A stretch of DNA of 10,915 nt, from contig JAJYZN010000090.1 of NCBI GenBank assembly GCA_021799915.1, positions 1 through 10,915 on the forward strand. The letters are read 5' to 3'. The notes beneath the pieces are model-generated. The model saw only the letters and a program-made list of their open reading frames with translations. It did not search any database and was not told the origin of the DNA. A program made the translations under genes and the position numbers. This DNA is from Actinomycetes bacterium (GTDB lineage Bacteria > Actinomycetota > Acidimicrobiia > Acidimicrobiales > RAAP-2). This document shows positions 1 to 6,318 of the stretch, in pieces. Positions within the stretch are counted from its first letter, which is position 1, and each line of letters starts with the position of its first letter.

Positions 1-169
1 AAGTCACGCCGGCTAGCGGAACGCTTCGTCGCCCTTGCTCGCGATCCACGCGCAACGGACGGTGATCTCACACGTCAATCGTATCACAACCACGCAACTA
101 CGTCAATATATTTCCGAAAGATCAGTAATGGATCAAGTCCTCTGGCAACGAAACCATGACTTTGGACAT
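1..169 (-). pseudogene. Possible remnant of a ribbon-helix-helix (CopG/antitoxin-type) regulator gene
   Basis: On the minus strand an ATG at 169-167 opens the peptide MSKVMVSLPEDLIHY, followed by a TGA at 124-122. The pattern K-V-M-V-S-L-P-(E/D)-(D/E)-L is the usual first beta strand of ribbon-helix-helix antitoxins, which dimerise, bind operator DNA and repress their own toxin-antitoxin operon. After the stop comes about 70 bases of AT-rich sequence. From 49 leftwards the reading is VDRE in one frame and then ARATKRSASRRD in the next, which resembles the helix region of such proteins (compare the common E-A-R-R-R-x-x-S-R-S-A pattern). This suggests a gene broken by an insertion and a frameshift and cut by the window edge. 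A perfect palindrome sits just upstream of the ATG, as expected for an autoregulator's operator. No Shine-Dalgarno is visible. The 15-residue match is real; the rest is inference and may be chance. Confidence 0.28.
78..106 (-). promoter_or_regulatory. Leftward sigma70-type promoter
   Basis: On the minus strand TTGACG (106-101) is followed after exactly 17 bases by TACGAT (83-78), a good match to the housekeeping -35/-10 pattern. Transcription would start near position 71 and run out of the left edge. It lies inside the AT-rich island and may drive a gene beyond the window. A GTG at 49-47 opens a frame that stays open to the edge. AT-rich DNA gives promoter-like matches by chance more often, so confidence is moderate. 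Confidence 0.35.
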
Positions 170-170
170 A

Positions 171-187
171 CCAAGATTACATCTTGG
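171..187. promoter_or_regulatory. Perfect 17-bp inverted repeat, operator-like
   Basis: CCAAGAT (171-177), spacer TAC, ATCTTGG (181-187) form a perfect palindrome with 7-bp arms. It ends one base before the minus-strand ATG at 169, where a repressor operator would be expected. A terminator is unlikely: the hairpin would be AT-containing, short, and has no U run. The palindrome is directly visible; the operator role is inferred from its position next to the possible RHH remnant. Confidence 0.5.
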
Positions 188-868
188 AGTAGTGCCATCG
201 GAGCAGGTGAGCGCCCCGGGACACTGCCGGGAGCCGTTGCCTCACGTCAGGCGAGTCTGAACACGAGTGCCCACGGCCCACGGTACGCATCGGAGAGCGC
301 GACCGCCCTCTCTTCGGTGGGGGTGTTTCGATTCCGTCCGGATTGACATGGGGCTGAGAGTCGAGGGCAGGTAGCCGGCCTCACGTGGGCAAGCTGGCCT
401 GAACGAGTTGCGTACTTCGACGGGGACTGCGTTCCTGAAGGTGTGGAAGGTCGAGCCGTTTCGTGGATCGATGCCGCTCTCGGCCCCGTCTCGGAGCTCT
501 CGACTCAGGCTACGTCGGAGGCACTGGTCCCGACGCCCAGGACTTCTCGGCTCCGGCCCTCCGGGAAATCCCTAGCAACGACAACGGCCTTGAAGTCGAG
601 GGGGTGATCGCAGGGCATCGAGGAACTCGAACAGGGCAGACGCGGACACGGCAGACGCGGACACGGCCATCGGGGGTCATCTCATTTCGTGCGCTCGGAC
701 AGGCACACGCCCACGACGACTCCGGTGACCACCTATCTGGTGGACCCGCCGGGAATCCCAGATCCCACCACGCGAGGGGACCCAGACCGGGTTCGTGATC
801 GAAGAGATCGCGTGGTCACCCCGTCAACCACCACAATGGTGCCGATGAGCGAATTGGAACCCGAACCC
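188..868. other. Gene-poor stretch with no supported gene
   Basis: I find no convincing gene here. Rightward frames from 35 to 346 and 463 to 798 are open but have no recognisable domain, no Shine-Dalgarno, low-complexity Arg/Thr/Gly composition, and the second runs into the channel gene in another frame. A TTGACA at 343-348 has no convincing -10 at the right spacing. Another stop-free frame (347-604) has more protein-like composition but lacks a usable start. The stretch also holds a 15-bp tandem repeat, and it presumably contains the promoter and leader of the downstream channel gene, though no clear element stands out. Confidence 0.6.
635..667. repeat. 15-bp tandem repeat, 2.2 copies
   Basis: GGCAGACGCGGACAC occurs at 635-649 and again exactly at 650-664, followed by the first three bases of a third copy. 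It lies about 200 bases upstream of the channel gene. The period is a multiple of three, so it could code in frame (Thr-Arg repeats), but no gene is supported there. It is probably a small slippage product. Confidence 0.85.
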
Positions 869-1465
869 ATGTCCGGTGGTGCCGAGTCGGAGACCAGCCG
901 GGTCGAGGCCTTCAGTGACGGCGTGCTCGCCGTGATCATCACGATCATGGCCCTCGAGCTCCGGGCTCCGGCCGGCGCTGGGTTGTCAGCACTTCGGGAC
1001 CGTGTGCCGAATCTGCTGGTCTACGTTCTGAGCTTCACCTTCGTCGGCATCTACTGGAACAACCACCACCATCTCCTGCGGGCGGCGCGGAAGGTGAGCG
1101 GCGCAGTCATGTGGTCGAACCTCCATCTCCTGTTCTGGCTGTCGCTCATCCCCGTGCTCACCGAGTGGGTTGCCGACCAGTACCGTCACCCCCTGCCGGC
1201 GGCGGTGTACGGCGTGGTCGGCCTCGGGGCGGCGGGCGCCTGGGCCCTGTTGCTCCGGGCTATCGCCAGGGCTGACGGCCCCGGGTCCACGGTGGTGGCC
1301 GCCGTCGGCAACGACACCAAGGGAACCGTCTCGCTGGTCGCGTACGCCGCCGGGGTCGGTCTGGCCTACGTGAGCCCGTGGGTCTCCTACGCCCTTTACG
1401 CTGCAGTGGCGGTCATGTGGATCGTCCCGGATCGGCGATTCGAGCGGGCCTCCAAACCCGCTTGA
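869..1465 (+). CDS. TMEM175/DUF1211-family potassium-channel-like membrane protein
   Basis: Six-helix membrane protein of the TMEM175 (DUF1211) family, whose characterised bacterial and lysosomal members are K+-selective leak channels without a P-loop. From the ATG at 869 it is 198 aa, the usual bacterial length. The signature RVEAFSDG is at residues 11-18 and opens helix 1 (about 17-34), which carries the Ile-rich pore-lining face (AVIITIMALEL). Helix 2 (48-66) ends in the conserved NNHHHLL. Further helices are at about 80-101, 111-133, 152-170 and 171-187. The frame extends upstream to a GTG at 689, with ATGs at 836 and 845, but that extra N-terminus is Pro/Arg/Thr-rich and unlike the family. 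A weak TTGGA precedes 869. It converges with the carboxypeptidase gene 52 bases away. The role is inferred as K+ leak or membrane-potential control. Family call is confident; the start is less so. Confidence 0.88.
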   Translation: MSGGAESETSRVEAFSDGVLAVIITIMALELRAPAGAGLSALRDRVPNLLVYVLSFTFVGIYWNNHHHLLRAARKVSGAVMWSNLHLLFWLSLIPVLTEWVADQYRHPLPAAVYGVVGLGAAGAWALLLRAIARADGPGSTVVAAVGNDTKGTVSLVAYAAGVGLAYVSPWVSYALYAAVAVMWIVPDRRFERASKPA

Positions 1466-1486
1466 GACGGAGTTTGCTCGTCCGTC
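1466..1486. terminator. Candidate hairpin between convergent genes
   Basis: GACGGA (1466-1471) can pair with TCCGTC (1481-1486); an alternative fold pairs GACGGAG with CTCGTC around a TTTG loop with one bulge. It starts right after the channel gene's stop and lies in the 52-base gap before the convergent carboxypeptidase gene's end. There is no U tract, as is common in high-GC actinobacteria. The stem is short, so the call is tentative. Confidence 0.35.
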
Positions 1487-1517
1487 CGTCCGACCCGTGC
1501 CCGACCGCTCCGCCAGG

Positions 1518-2792
1518 TCACAAGCGGGTCAGGCGCCACGTGTACGACGGCCCCGAGAGCGCCGCCGCGGTGACCACTGGGACACGCTCCTGCTCCTGTC
1601 CGATCCCCACCTCCAGGTAGCCGAGCAGCGTGTCCTTGGCCATGGGCGCCTGGAGCTTTCGGGTGAGCACGAGCTTCTGGCTCACGGGAGCCCCGGACCA
1701 TCCGAGGAGTGTCGCTGCAGCCGTCGTTACGACCGGTACCGACTGGCTGTAGGGGGCCGACAGGGTGGCGACGGTGGCGCCCGAGGACAGGACCTGGGAA
1801 CGCCGCAGCTCAGAGCCGACGGCCGTGGCCAAGCTCTGACCGGCAGCCAGAGCCGTTGTGAGCGGCGACACCCCTGTCTGGCCCATGACCGCGCCGACCA
1901 CCATCTGTGTGTGCCCGGATACCTGATGGGTGGCGGCGAACACGAACGATGCGCCCCCCTGGGGGATCCAGCCGGTCTTCACTCCCACGATGCCGTTCTT
2001 GCCGACATCGGCGTTCACGTTGTACTGGACCCCGACGCCGGGCAGTGTCACCTGGGGCATGGCCACGATCCCGGCGAACACTGGGTTCTTCATGGCCACC
2101 ATCGCCAGGCGTACCTGGTCGCCCACGGTGGAGACGGTCGCTGGGTCCACGCCGCTGGCGTCGGCGTAGTGGGTATGGGTGAGGCCCAGCGCCGAGGCTT
2201 CGGCGTTCATCTTGCTCACGAAGGCGGGCACGCTTCCGGCGTCCCACTGGGCCAGGAGGGAGACGATGTTGTCGCCCGAGGGAATGAGCGTGCCTTCCAG
2301 GGCCTGCAATTCGGTGATCTGCTCACCGGTGGTGACGGCGACGACCGAGTCCCCCTGGGCCAGGTCCTGCTGGTACTGGGTCACGTCGGCCGGGGTGACG
2401 GTGATCGAGGGACCTGTCGCGCCCAGGGCGAGCGGGTGGTCCTTCAAGATGACGTAGGAGGCCATGATCTTGGTCACGCTGGCCATCGGGAACTGCTGAT
2501 CGATGGTCGTTCCCGACGCCGCCTTCGATCCCACCGTTCCAACGCCCTGCACGGCGACGGTGGCCACGCCCTGGGCCGGCCAGGGGAGCTTCGCCGGCGC
2601 TCCCGGGAAGGCGGCGGAGACGCTTCGGACCCGAAGGGTCGGGCCCGGGGCCGTCCGCACGGATTGGACGACGACCGCTACGACGACGACGACGATCACG
2701 ACGACGGCCAGGACGGCCAGGAGCGATCGCCCCGAACGGGAGGGTCCGGCAGCAGCGTGGGCGGCATTCCAAGATGAGCGATACGGAGTCAT
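1518..2792 (-). CDS. Membrane-anchored serine-type D-Ala-D-Ala carboxypeptidase (peptidase S11 / PBP5-like)
   Basis: Penicillin-binding protein of the S11 family, which removes the terminal D-alanine from peptidoglycan stem peptides outside the membrane. It has 424 aa. A basic, hydrophilic tail (1-22) precedes a very hydrophobic segment (about 24-43, nearly all Val/Ala/Leu), which should be a signal-anchor. The catalytic SxxK is S105-V-T-K108. The second motif reads S172-G-D-N175, so the usual Asn is displaced by one residue. The KTG triad is K272-T-G274. A DASGVD segment (211-216) matches the conserved loop before the STARD-like helix (STVGDQVRLA). The C-terminal 100 residues resemble the beta-rich domain of PBP5. 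The ATG at 2792 is preceded only by a weak GTGAG. It lies 39 bases downstream of the aldehyde dehydrogenase and may be co-transcribed, an odd functional pairing. Family call is firm. Confidence 0.92.
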   Translation of the reverse strand: MTPYRSSWNAAHAAAGPSRSGRSLLAVLAVVVIVVVVVAVVVQSVRTAPGPTLRVRSVSAAFPGAPAKLPWPAQGVATVAVQGVGTVGSKAASGTTIDQQFPMASVTKIMASYVILKDHPLALGATGPSITVTPADVTQYQQDLAQGDSVVAVTTGEQITELQALEGTLIPSGDNIVSLLAQWDAGSVPAFVSKMNAEASALGLTHTHYADASGVDPATVSTVGDQVRLAMVAMKNPVFAGIVAMPQVTLPGVGVQYNVNADVGKNGIVGVKTGWIPQGGASFVFAATHQVSGHTQMVVGAVMGQTGVSPLTTALAAGQSLATAVGSELRRSQVLSSGATVATLSAPYSQSVPVVTTAAATLLGWSGAPVSQKLVLTRKLQAPMAKDTLLGYLEVGIGQEQERVPVVTAAALSGPSYTWRLTRL

Positions 2793-2831
2793 GGGCCACT
2801 CACATTAGGGAACGAGGACGGCCGAGGGGCG

Positions 2832-4280
2832 TCAGGTACCTGGAGCTCGGCGCACCACCCGCACCCGGGTGAAGGCCGACATCCCCTCAGCTCCCAGCTC
2901 CTGGCCGAACCCAGAGGCCTTCCAGCCTCCGAACGGGGCCACGTGGTCCATGGCCGCCATTCCGTGGCCGTTCACGAACACCGTACCCGCCTCCAGCCGT
3001 CCAGCCAGGTCGGCCGCTACCTCGTCGTCGGCGGCCCAGATCGAGGCGCACAGGCCGAATGAGCTGTCGTTGGCCTGGGCCAGTGCGTCTTCGACGTCCC
3101 GGTAGGAGATGATCGGAAGTACGGGGGCGAACTGCTCGGTCGTGACGATGTCGGAATCGGCTGGTGGGTCGACGACTATGGCCGGTGGCACCAGCCAGCC
3201 GCCTCTCCCGGCGTCTGCTGCGTGCACGGAGGCCGGCCGGACGACACGGGCTCCGGCACTGCGCGCTTGGTTCAGGAGCCCTTCAGCCCGGTCACGGCCG
3301 GCGGCGGTGTGGACCGGTCCCATCGTCACCTCGGGTCTCAACCCGTCTCCCACCACCTCGGTCTCGAGCCGGGCCGCCAGGGCATCGACGACGTCGGCGA
3401 GCAGGGTGGAGGGCACGTAGACTCGCTTGACGGCCATGCAGACCTGGCCGGCGGTGGTGAAGGCGGCGGCGGCCAGCCGATCGGCGAAGGCGTCGTCCAC
3501 CACCAGGTCGGACATGAGGATGGCGGGGTCGTTCCCTCCGAGCTCGAGCACCACCGGCTTGGTGGCCTGGGAGGCCAGGGACATGACCGAGCGCCCGCCG
3601 GCCACGCCCCCGGTGAAGGTGACCATGTCGACGCCCGGGTGGGCGACCAGTTCCCGGCCCAGGTCGTCCCCGGGACCGTTCACGACGTTCACCAGGCCCG
3701 GCGGCAGCTCACCGGCCAGTGCCGCGGCCGTGGCCAAGAGGGCGCCGGGGCAGGTGGGAGGGGCCTTGGCGATGACGGCGTTCCCGGCCAGCAACGCCGG
3801 GAGCACTTTGTTGCCGAAGATGGCCACAGGCCAGTTGAACGGGATGATGGCCCCGACGACCCCGTGGGGGACCCGCTGGACCGTCGTCGAGTCCCCGAGC
3901 AGCTCGGTCGAGATCGCCCGGGCCGCCAGGGGCACAAAGGCGTCGGCCATCCCGCCCAGAGTGCCGGTGTCGAACTGGGACTCCCATAGCACCTTCCCGT
4001 GCTCCCGGGTGAGCAGGCGAGCGAGATCGAGTTGCTCGACGACCGCTCCGGCGTGTCGAGCCGCCGCTGCGACCTGGGCGGCGCGCTCGTCAAAGGAGAG
4101 GGTGGCCCACCTTCGCTGGGCCCGGTGGGCCGCAGCGATCGCGGCATCGAGCTGGGCCGAGGAGGCCGCTGGCGCCTGCAGGACCACCTCGTCGGGGTCG
4201 ACCGGATTGGTGACCGGGTAGGGAGGAAGGTCCCCGGTGCGCACCTCACCGTCGATCACCAGTCCGGCCGAGAGCTCCAC
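2832..4280 (-). CDS. NAD(P)-dependent aldehyde dehydrogenase
   Basis: Aldehyde dehydrogenase superfamily member that would oxidise an aldehyde to its carboxylic acid with NAD(P)+ in the cytosol. From the GTG at 4280 it has 482 aa, the normal length. Visible landmarks are PFNWP with oxyanion-hole Asn149, cofactor-binding Lys172 (AKAPP), FTGG in the Rossmann glycine turn, general base Glu246 (LELGGND), nucleophile Cys281 (GQVCMA), and Glu382 in TEQFAP, which replaces the usual EEIFGP. The C-terminal PFGGWKASGFG matches the oligomerisation strand region. The frame continues to a GTG at 4370, but the extra 30 residues are not ALDH-like and contain a good promoter, so I prefer 4280 (GGTGGA 11 bases upstream). 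It lies 180 bases downstream of the acyl-CoA ligase and 39 bases upstream of the carboxypeptidase. The substrate cannot be told from sequence. Confidence 0.9.
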   Translation of the reverse strand: MELSAGLVIDGEVRTGDLPPYPVTNPVDPDEVVLQAPAASSAQLDAAIAAAHRAQRRWATLSFDERAAQVAAAARHAGAVVEQLDLARLLTREHGKVLWESQFDTGTLGGMADAFVPLAARAISTELLGDSTTVQRVPHGVVGAIIPFNWPVAIFGNKVLPALLAGNAVIAKAPPTCPGALLATAAALAGELPPGLVNVVNGPGDDLGRELVAHPGVDMVTFTGGVAGGRSVMSLASQATKPVVLELGGNDPAILMSDLVVDDAFADRLAAAAFTTAGQVCMAVKRVYVPSTLLADVVDALAARLETEVVGDGLRPEVTMGPVHTAAGRDRAEGLLNQARSAGARVVRPASVHAADAGRGGWLVPPAIVVDPPADSDIVTTEQFAPVLPIISYRDVEDALAQANDSSFGLCASIWAADDEVAADLAGRLEAGTVFVNGHGMAAMDHVAPFGGWKASGFGQELGAEGMSAFTRVRVVRRAPGT

Positions 4281-4348
4281 TGATCTGCCATTCCACCGGG
4301 CGGGCGAGAGCCCCAGCGGGCTGACGAGGTGCACCGGTCTCCAGTGAG

Positions 4349-4377
4349 AAAGTAGCGAACGCCCGGGCACGTGTCCA
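4349..4377 (-). promoter_or_regulatory. Sigma70-type promoter for the leftward aldehyde dehydrogenase
   Basis: On the minus strand TGGACA (4377-4372) and TACTTT (4354-4349) are separated by exactly 17 bases, a good actinobacterial -35/-10 pair. The predicted start of transcription is near 4342, giving a leader of about 60 bases before the GTG at 4280. It lies within the optional upstream extension of the ALDH frame and so argues against the longer start at 4370. Confidence 0.45.
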
Positions 4378-4460
4378 CGGCGGAAGTTGGCACCAAGGCA
4401 CGCCGAATAGGATGAGCACGGCAGGACACGGCAACACCGGCCGCAGCCGTCACCTTCGGT

Positions 4461-6143
4461 TCAGGGTCCGGCGGCTCGCTGGGCGGCCCAGCGGTAGTCG
4501 GCCTTTCCCGAAGGCGAACGCTCGACAACGGGGACGAAGACCACCGCCTTGGGCAGCTTGTAGCGGGCGATGTGGTCGGCGGCGTGAGCCACGATCTCGT
4601 CAGCAGAGGCGGTCGCGCCTTGGGCCAGCTGCACCACGGCGACCACCTCCTGGCCCCACCTCGGGCTGGGTCGTCCGGCGACGACGACGTCGGCGACGGC
4701 CGGGTGCCGGGCGATGGCCCGCTCCACCTCCTCGGCGAAGATCTTCTCACCTCCCGAGTTGATCGTGACCGAGTCCCGCCCCAACAGCTCGATCTCCCCG
4801 GTGTCAAGGTGACGGGCTCGGTCCCCGGGGATGGAGTAGCGGACCCCGTCGATGAGGGGGAAGGTACGTGCGGTCTTCCCGGCATCGCCGAGGTAGCCGA
4901 GGGGGACGGCGCCGGTCTGGGCGAGCCAGCCCATGCCGTCGTGCCCGGGCGCCAGGACGGCATCGAGCTCCTCGGTCACCACGACGGTCCCGGGCCCGGG
5001 AACGAACCGTCCGGCGGCACCCGGATTCGACGACACGGCGTGCATCTGGGCGCCGGTCTCCGACGAGCCGGCGGAGTCGCTGATAATGAGCGACGGCATC
5101 CGGGCCAACGCCAGTTCCCGGACCGCCGGCGTGAGTGGGGCCCCACCGTTGCCGACCGCGAAAAGGGACGACACGTCGTACTCGGCGCGCCCCAGCTCCT
5201 CGACGAGCGGTCGGAGCATGGCGTCTCCCACGATGGTGAAGGTGTTGACTCCCTCGCGGGCTACCGTCCGCCACACGTCGGGTGGATCCAGCCGGCGGGG
5301 ATCGTCGGGCAGGACGATCGTGGCCCCTTCGGCCATCATCATGAACGCCGCCCACTGGGCGGCGCCGTGCATCAGTGGGGGAAGAAGCCCCAGCTTCAAG
5401 CCCGAGCCGGCCGACGCCCTGGCGGCCAGGTCCTCGTAGCTCTCGACCAGCTCCCAGGTGCCCACCCGCCGGCCTCCCATGGCCGCGACGAAGATGTCGT
5501 GCTGGCGCCAGAGCACCCCTTTGGGCATGCCGGTGGTCCCGCCGGTGTAGAGGATGTACAGGTCGTCGGGCGATGGTTCGACGTCGGGACCTTCCGGGTC
5601 GCCCGAAGCCAGTGCCTCCTCGTACTCCACTGCACCCGGGATGGGGTCGTGGCCGGAGCCGTCTCGCACGTGGAGCAGCACGTCGACGAAGGGGAGGTCG
5701 GCGAGCACCGGCGCCAGGGTGGGGGCCAGCGACTCGTGGTACACCACGGCCCTGGGCCGGGCGTCGCGGAGCAGGTAGGCGAGCTCTTCACCGACGTATC
5801 GGTAGTTGACATTGAACGGGGCGACCCGAGCCCGGTAGGAGCCGAGCATCCCTTCGAGGTACTCGTTCGCGTTGTAGAGGGCCAGCGCCACGTGGTCCTG
5901 CCCGGACTCGTGCCCGGCCAGCCGGTCCCGCTCGGTGCGCACCCCCAATCCCCGGTCGTGGAAGTACGAGGCCAGCCGACGTGCCCGCTCGGCCATGGTG
6001 GAGTAGGTGAAGCGGCGTGTCTTCCACACCAGGCACTCCCTCTGGGGCACGGCCCGGGCGATGGTCTCGAAGGCTACGGAGAGATTGAAGCCGGTCACCG
6101 GCTTGATGGTGGCGGTCGGTTCGGGGTCGGGCGTGGCGGGCAC
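4461..6143 (-). CDS. Acyl-CoA ligase, FadD19-like AMP-binding enzyme
   Basis: ANL-superfamily acyl-CoA synthetase, which activates a carboxylic acid to acyl-AMP with ATP and then to the CoA thioester. From the GTG at 6143 it has 560 aa. The P-loop YTGGTTGMPKGV is at 199-210, the aromatic/SSETG motif at 360-364, the ribose-binding Asp441 in SIPGD, the hinge LLGRD at 453-457, GGEKIFAEEVE at 464-474, and catalytic Lys547 in SPSGKADY. The segment LAGHESGQDHVAL plus PPLMHG is typical of actinobacterial FadD19/FadD17-type ligases, some of which act on steroid side-chain acids. The frame reaches an ATG at 6245, but that extension translates the 25-bp tandem repeats and is unlikely to be protein. No Shine-Dalgarno precedes 6143; a TAACCT box at the right distance makes a leaderless mRNA plausible. 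A GTG at 6098 is another option. Divergent from the second ALDH. Exact substrate unknown. Confidence 0.9.
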   Translation of the reverse strand: MPATPDPEPTATIKPVTGFNLSVAFETIARAVPQRECLVWKTRRFTYSTMAERARRLASYFHDRGLGVRTERDRLAGHESGQDHVALALYNANEYLEGMLGSYRARVAPFNVNYRYVGEELAYLLRDARPRAVVYHESLAPTLAPVLADLPFVDVLLHVRDGSGHDPIPGAVEYEEALASGDPEGPDVEPSPDDLYILYTGGTTGMPKGVLWRQHDIFVAAMGGRRVGTWELVESYEDLAARASAGSGLKLGLLPPLMHGAAQWAAFMMMAEGATIVLPDDPRRLDPPDVWRTVAREGVNTFTIVGDAMLRPLVEELGRAEYDVSSLFAVGNGGAPLTPAVRELALARMPSLIISDSAGSSETGAQMHAVSSNPGAAGRFVPGPGTVVVTEELDAVLAPGHDGMGWLAQTGAVPLGYLGDAGKTARTFPLIDGVRYSIPGDRARHLDTGEIELLGRDSVTINSGGEKIFAEEVERAIARHPAVADVVVAGRPSPRWGQEVVAVVQLAQGATASADEIVAHAADHIARYKLPKAVVFVPVVERSPSGKADYRWAAQRAAGP

Positions 6144-6150
6144 GTATCCG

Positions 6151-6156
6151 AGGTTA
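6151..6156 (-). promoter_or_regulatory. Possible -10 box for a leaderless ligase transcript
   Basis: On the minus strand TAACCT (6156-6151) fits the TAnnnT consensus and lies 7 bases before the GTG at 6143, the spacing expected if transcription starts at the start codon. No -35 hexamer is clear; the first 25-bp repeat covers that position, consistent with regulator control there. Confidence 0.25.
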
Positions 6157-6162
6157 TGCCAG

Positions 6163-6237
6163 CTCCACGGATCCGGTGGGCCTGCGGCTCCACGGGTCCG
6201 GTGGACCTGCAGCCCGTCGGGTCCGGTGGACCCATTG
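6163..6237. repeat. Three 25-bp tandem repeats, operator-like, between divergent genes
   Basis: Three units with exact 25-bp period (6163-6187, 6188-6212, 6213-6237). Units 1 and 2 match at 22 of 25 positions, units 2 and 3 at 18 of 25. Each contains the core GG(G/A)TCCGGTGG(A/G)CC. In unit 3 the core is a dyad, GGGTCC-GGT-GGACCC; unit 2 keeps 5-bp arms and unit 1 is weaker. The array lies between the divergent starts of the acyl-CoA ligase and the second ALDH, and unit 1 overlaps the expected -35 zone of the ligase promoter. The 25-bp period is not a multiple of three, which argues against coding. Repeat is certain; binding by a transcription factor is inferred. Confidence 0.85.
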
Positions 6238-6270
6238 GGGCCCACGTGGCCCGCACCGACCCGGACGCGC

Positions 6271-6276
6271 CATGAT
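6271..6276 (+). promoter_or_regulatory. Possible -10 box of the rightward ALDH-SDR operon
   Basis: CATGAT at 6271-6276 matches four of six TATAAT positions and would place the start of transcription near 6283. That gives a 36-base leader ending in the AAGGA of the ALDH ribosome site, or a leaderless start at the GTG at 6283. No good -35 is present, so an activator might be needed. Confidence 0.25.
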
Positions 6277-6307
6277 CACTCCGTGCTCGACGTCGCCGGA
6301 GGCGGGG

Positions 6308-6312
6308 AAGGA
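6308..6312 (+). promoter_or_regulatory. Ribosome binding site deciding the second ALDH start
   Basis: AAGGA lies 6 bases before the GTG at 6319, which starts MAVRNPATSE, where members of this family commonly begin. The in-frame GTG at 6283 has no such site, so 6319 is preferred. Confidence 0.55.
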
Positions 6313-6318
6313 TCGGAC

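Noticed and set aside
35..346. Rightward open frame of 103 codons at the left edge
   Set aside because: No domain, no Shine-Dalgarno, and it crosses the AT-rich island, the palindrome and the leftward promoter; the minus strand gives the more meaningful RHH-like peptide.
347..607. Stop-free + strand frame with protein-like composition (RVAYFDGDC and following)
   Set aside because: The only usable in-frame start is a GTG at 443 without a proper ribosome site, leaving 54 codons; no family recognised, and stop-free frames of this size are common at high G+C.
463..798. Rightward open frame of 111 codons
   Set aside because: Low-complexity Arg/Thr/Gly composition partly produced by the 15-bp tandem repeat, no recognised family, overlaps the upstream extension of the channel gene.
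689..868. N-terminal extension of the channel gene from GTG 689
   Set aside because: Pro/Arg/Thr-rich and unlike TMEM175/DUF1211 N-termini, which start shortly before the R-x-x-x-FSDG motif.
1497..2777. 426-codon + strand frame opposite the carboxypeptidase
   Set aside because: Mirror frame of a high-GC gene; Gly/His/Arg/Asp-rich with no motif, whereas the minus strand shows SxxK and KTG.
6144..6245. N-terminal extension of the acyl-CoA ligase from ATG 6245
   Set aside because: It translates the 25-bp tandem repeats, whose period is not a multiple of three; ligases of this type start close to the GFNLSVAFE segment.
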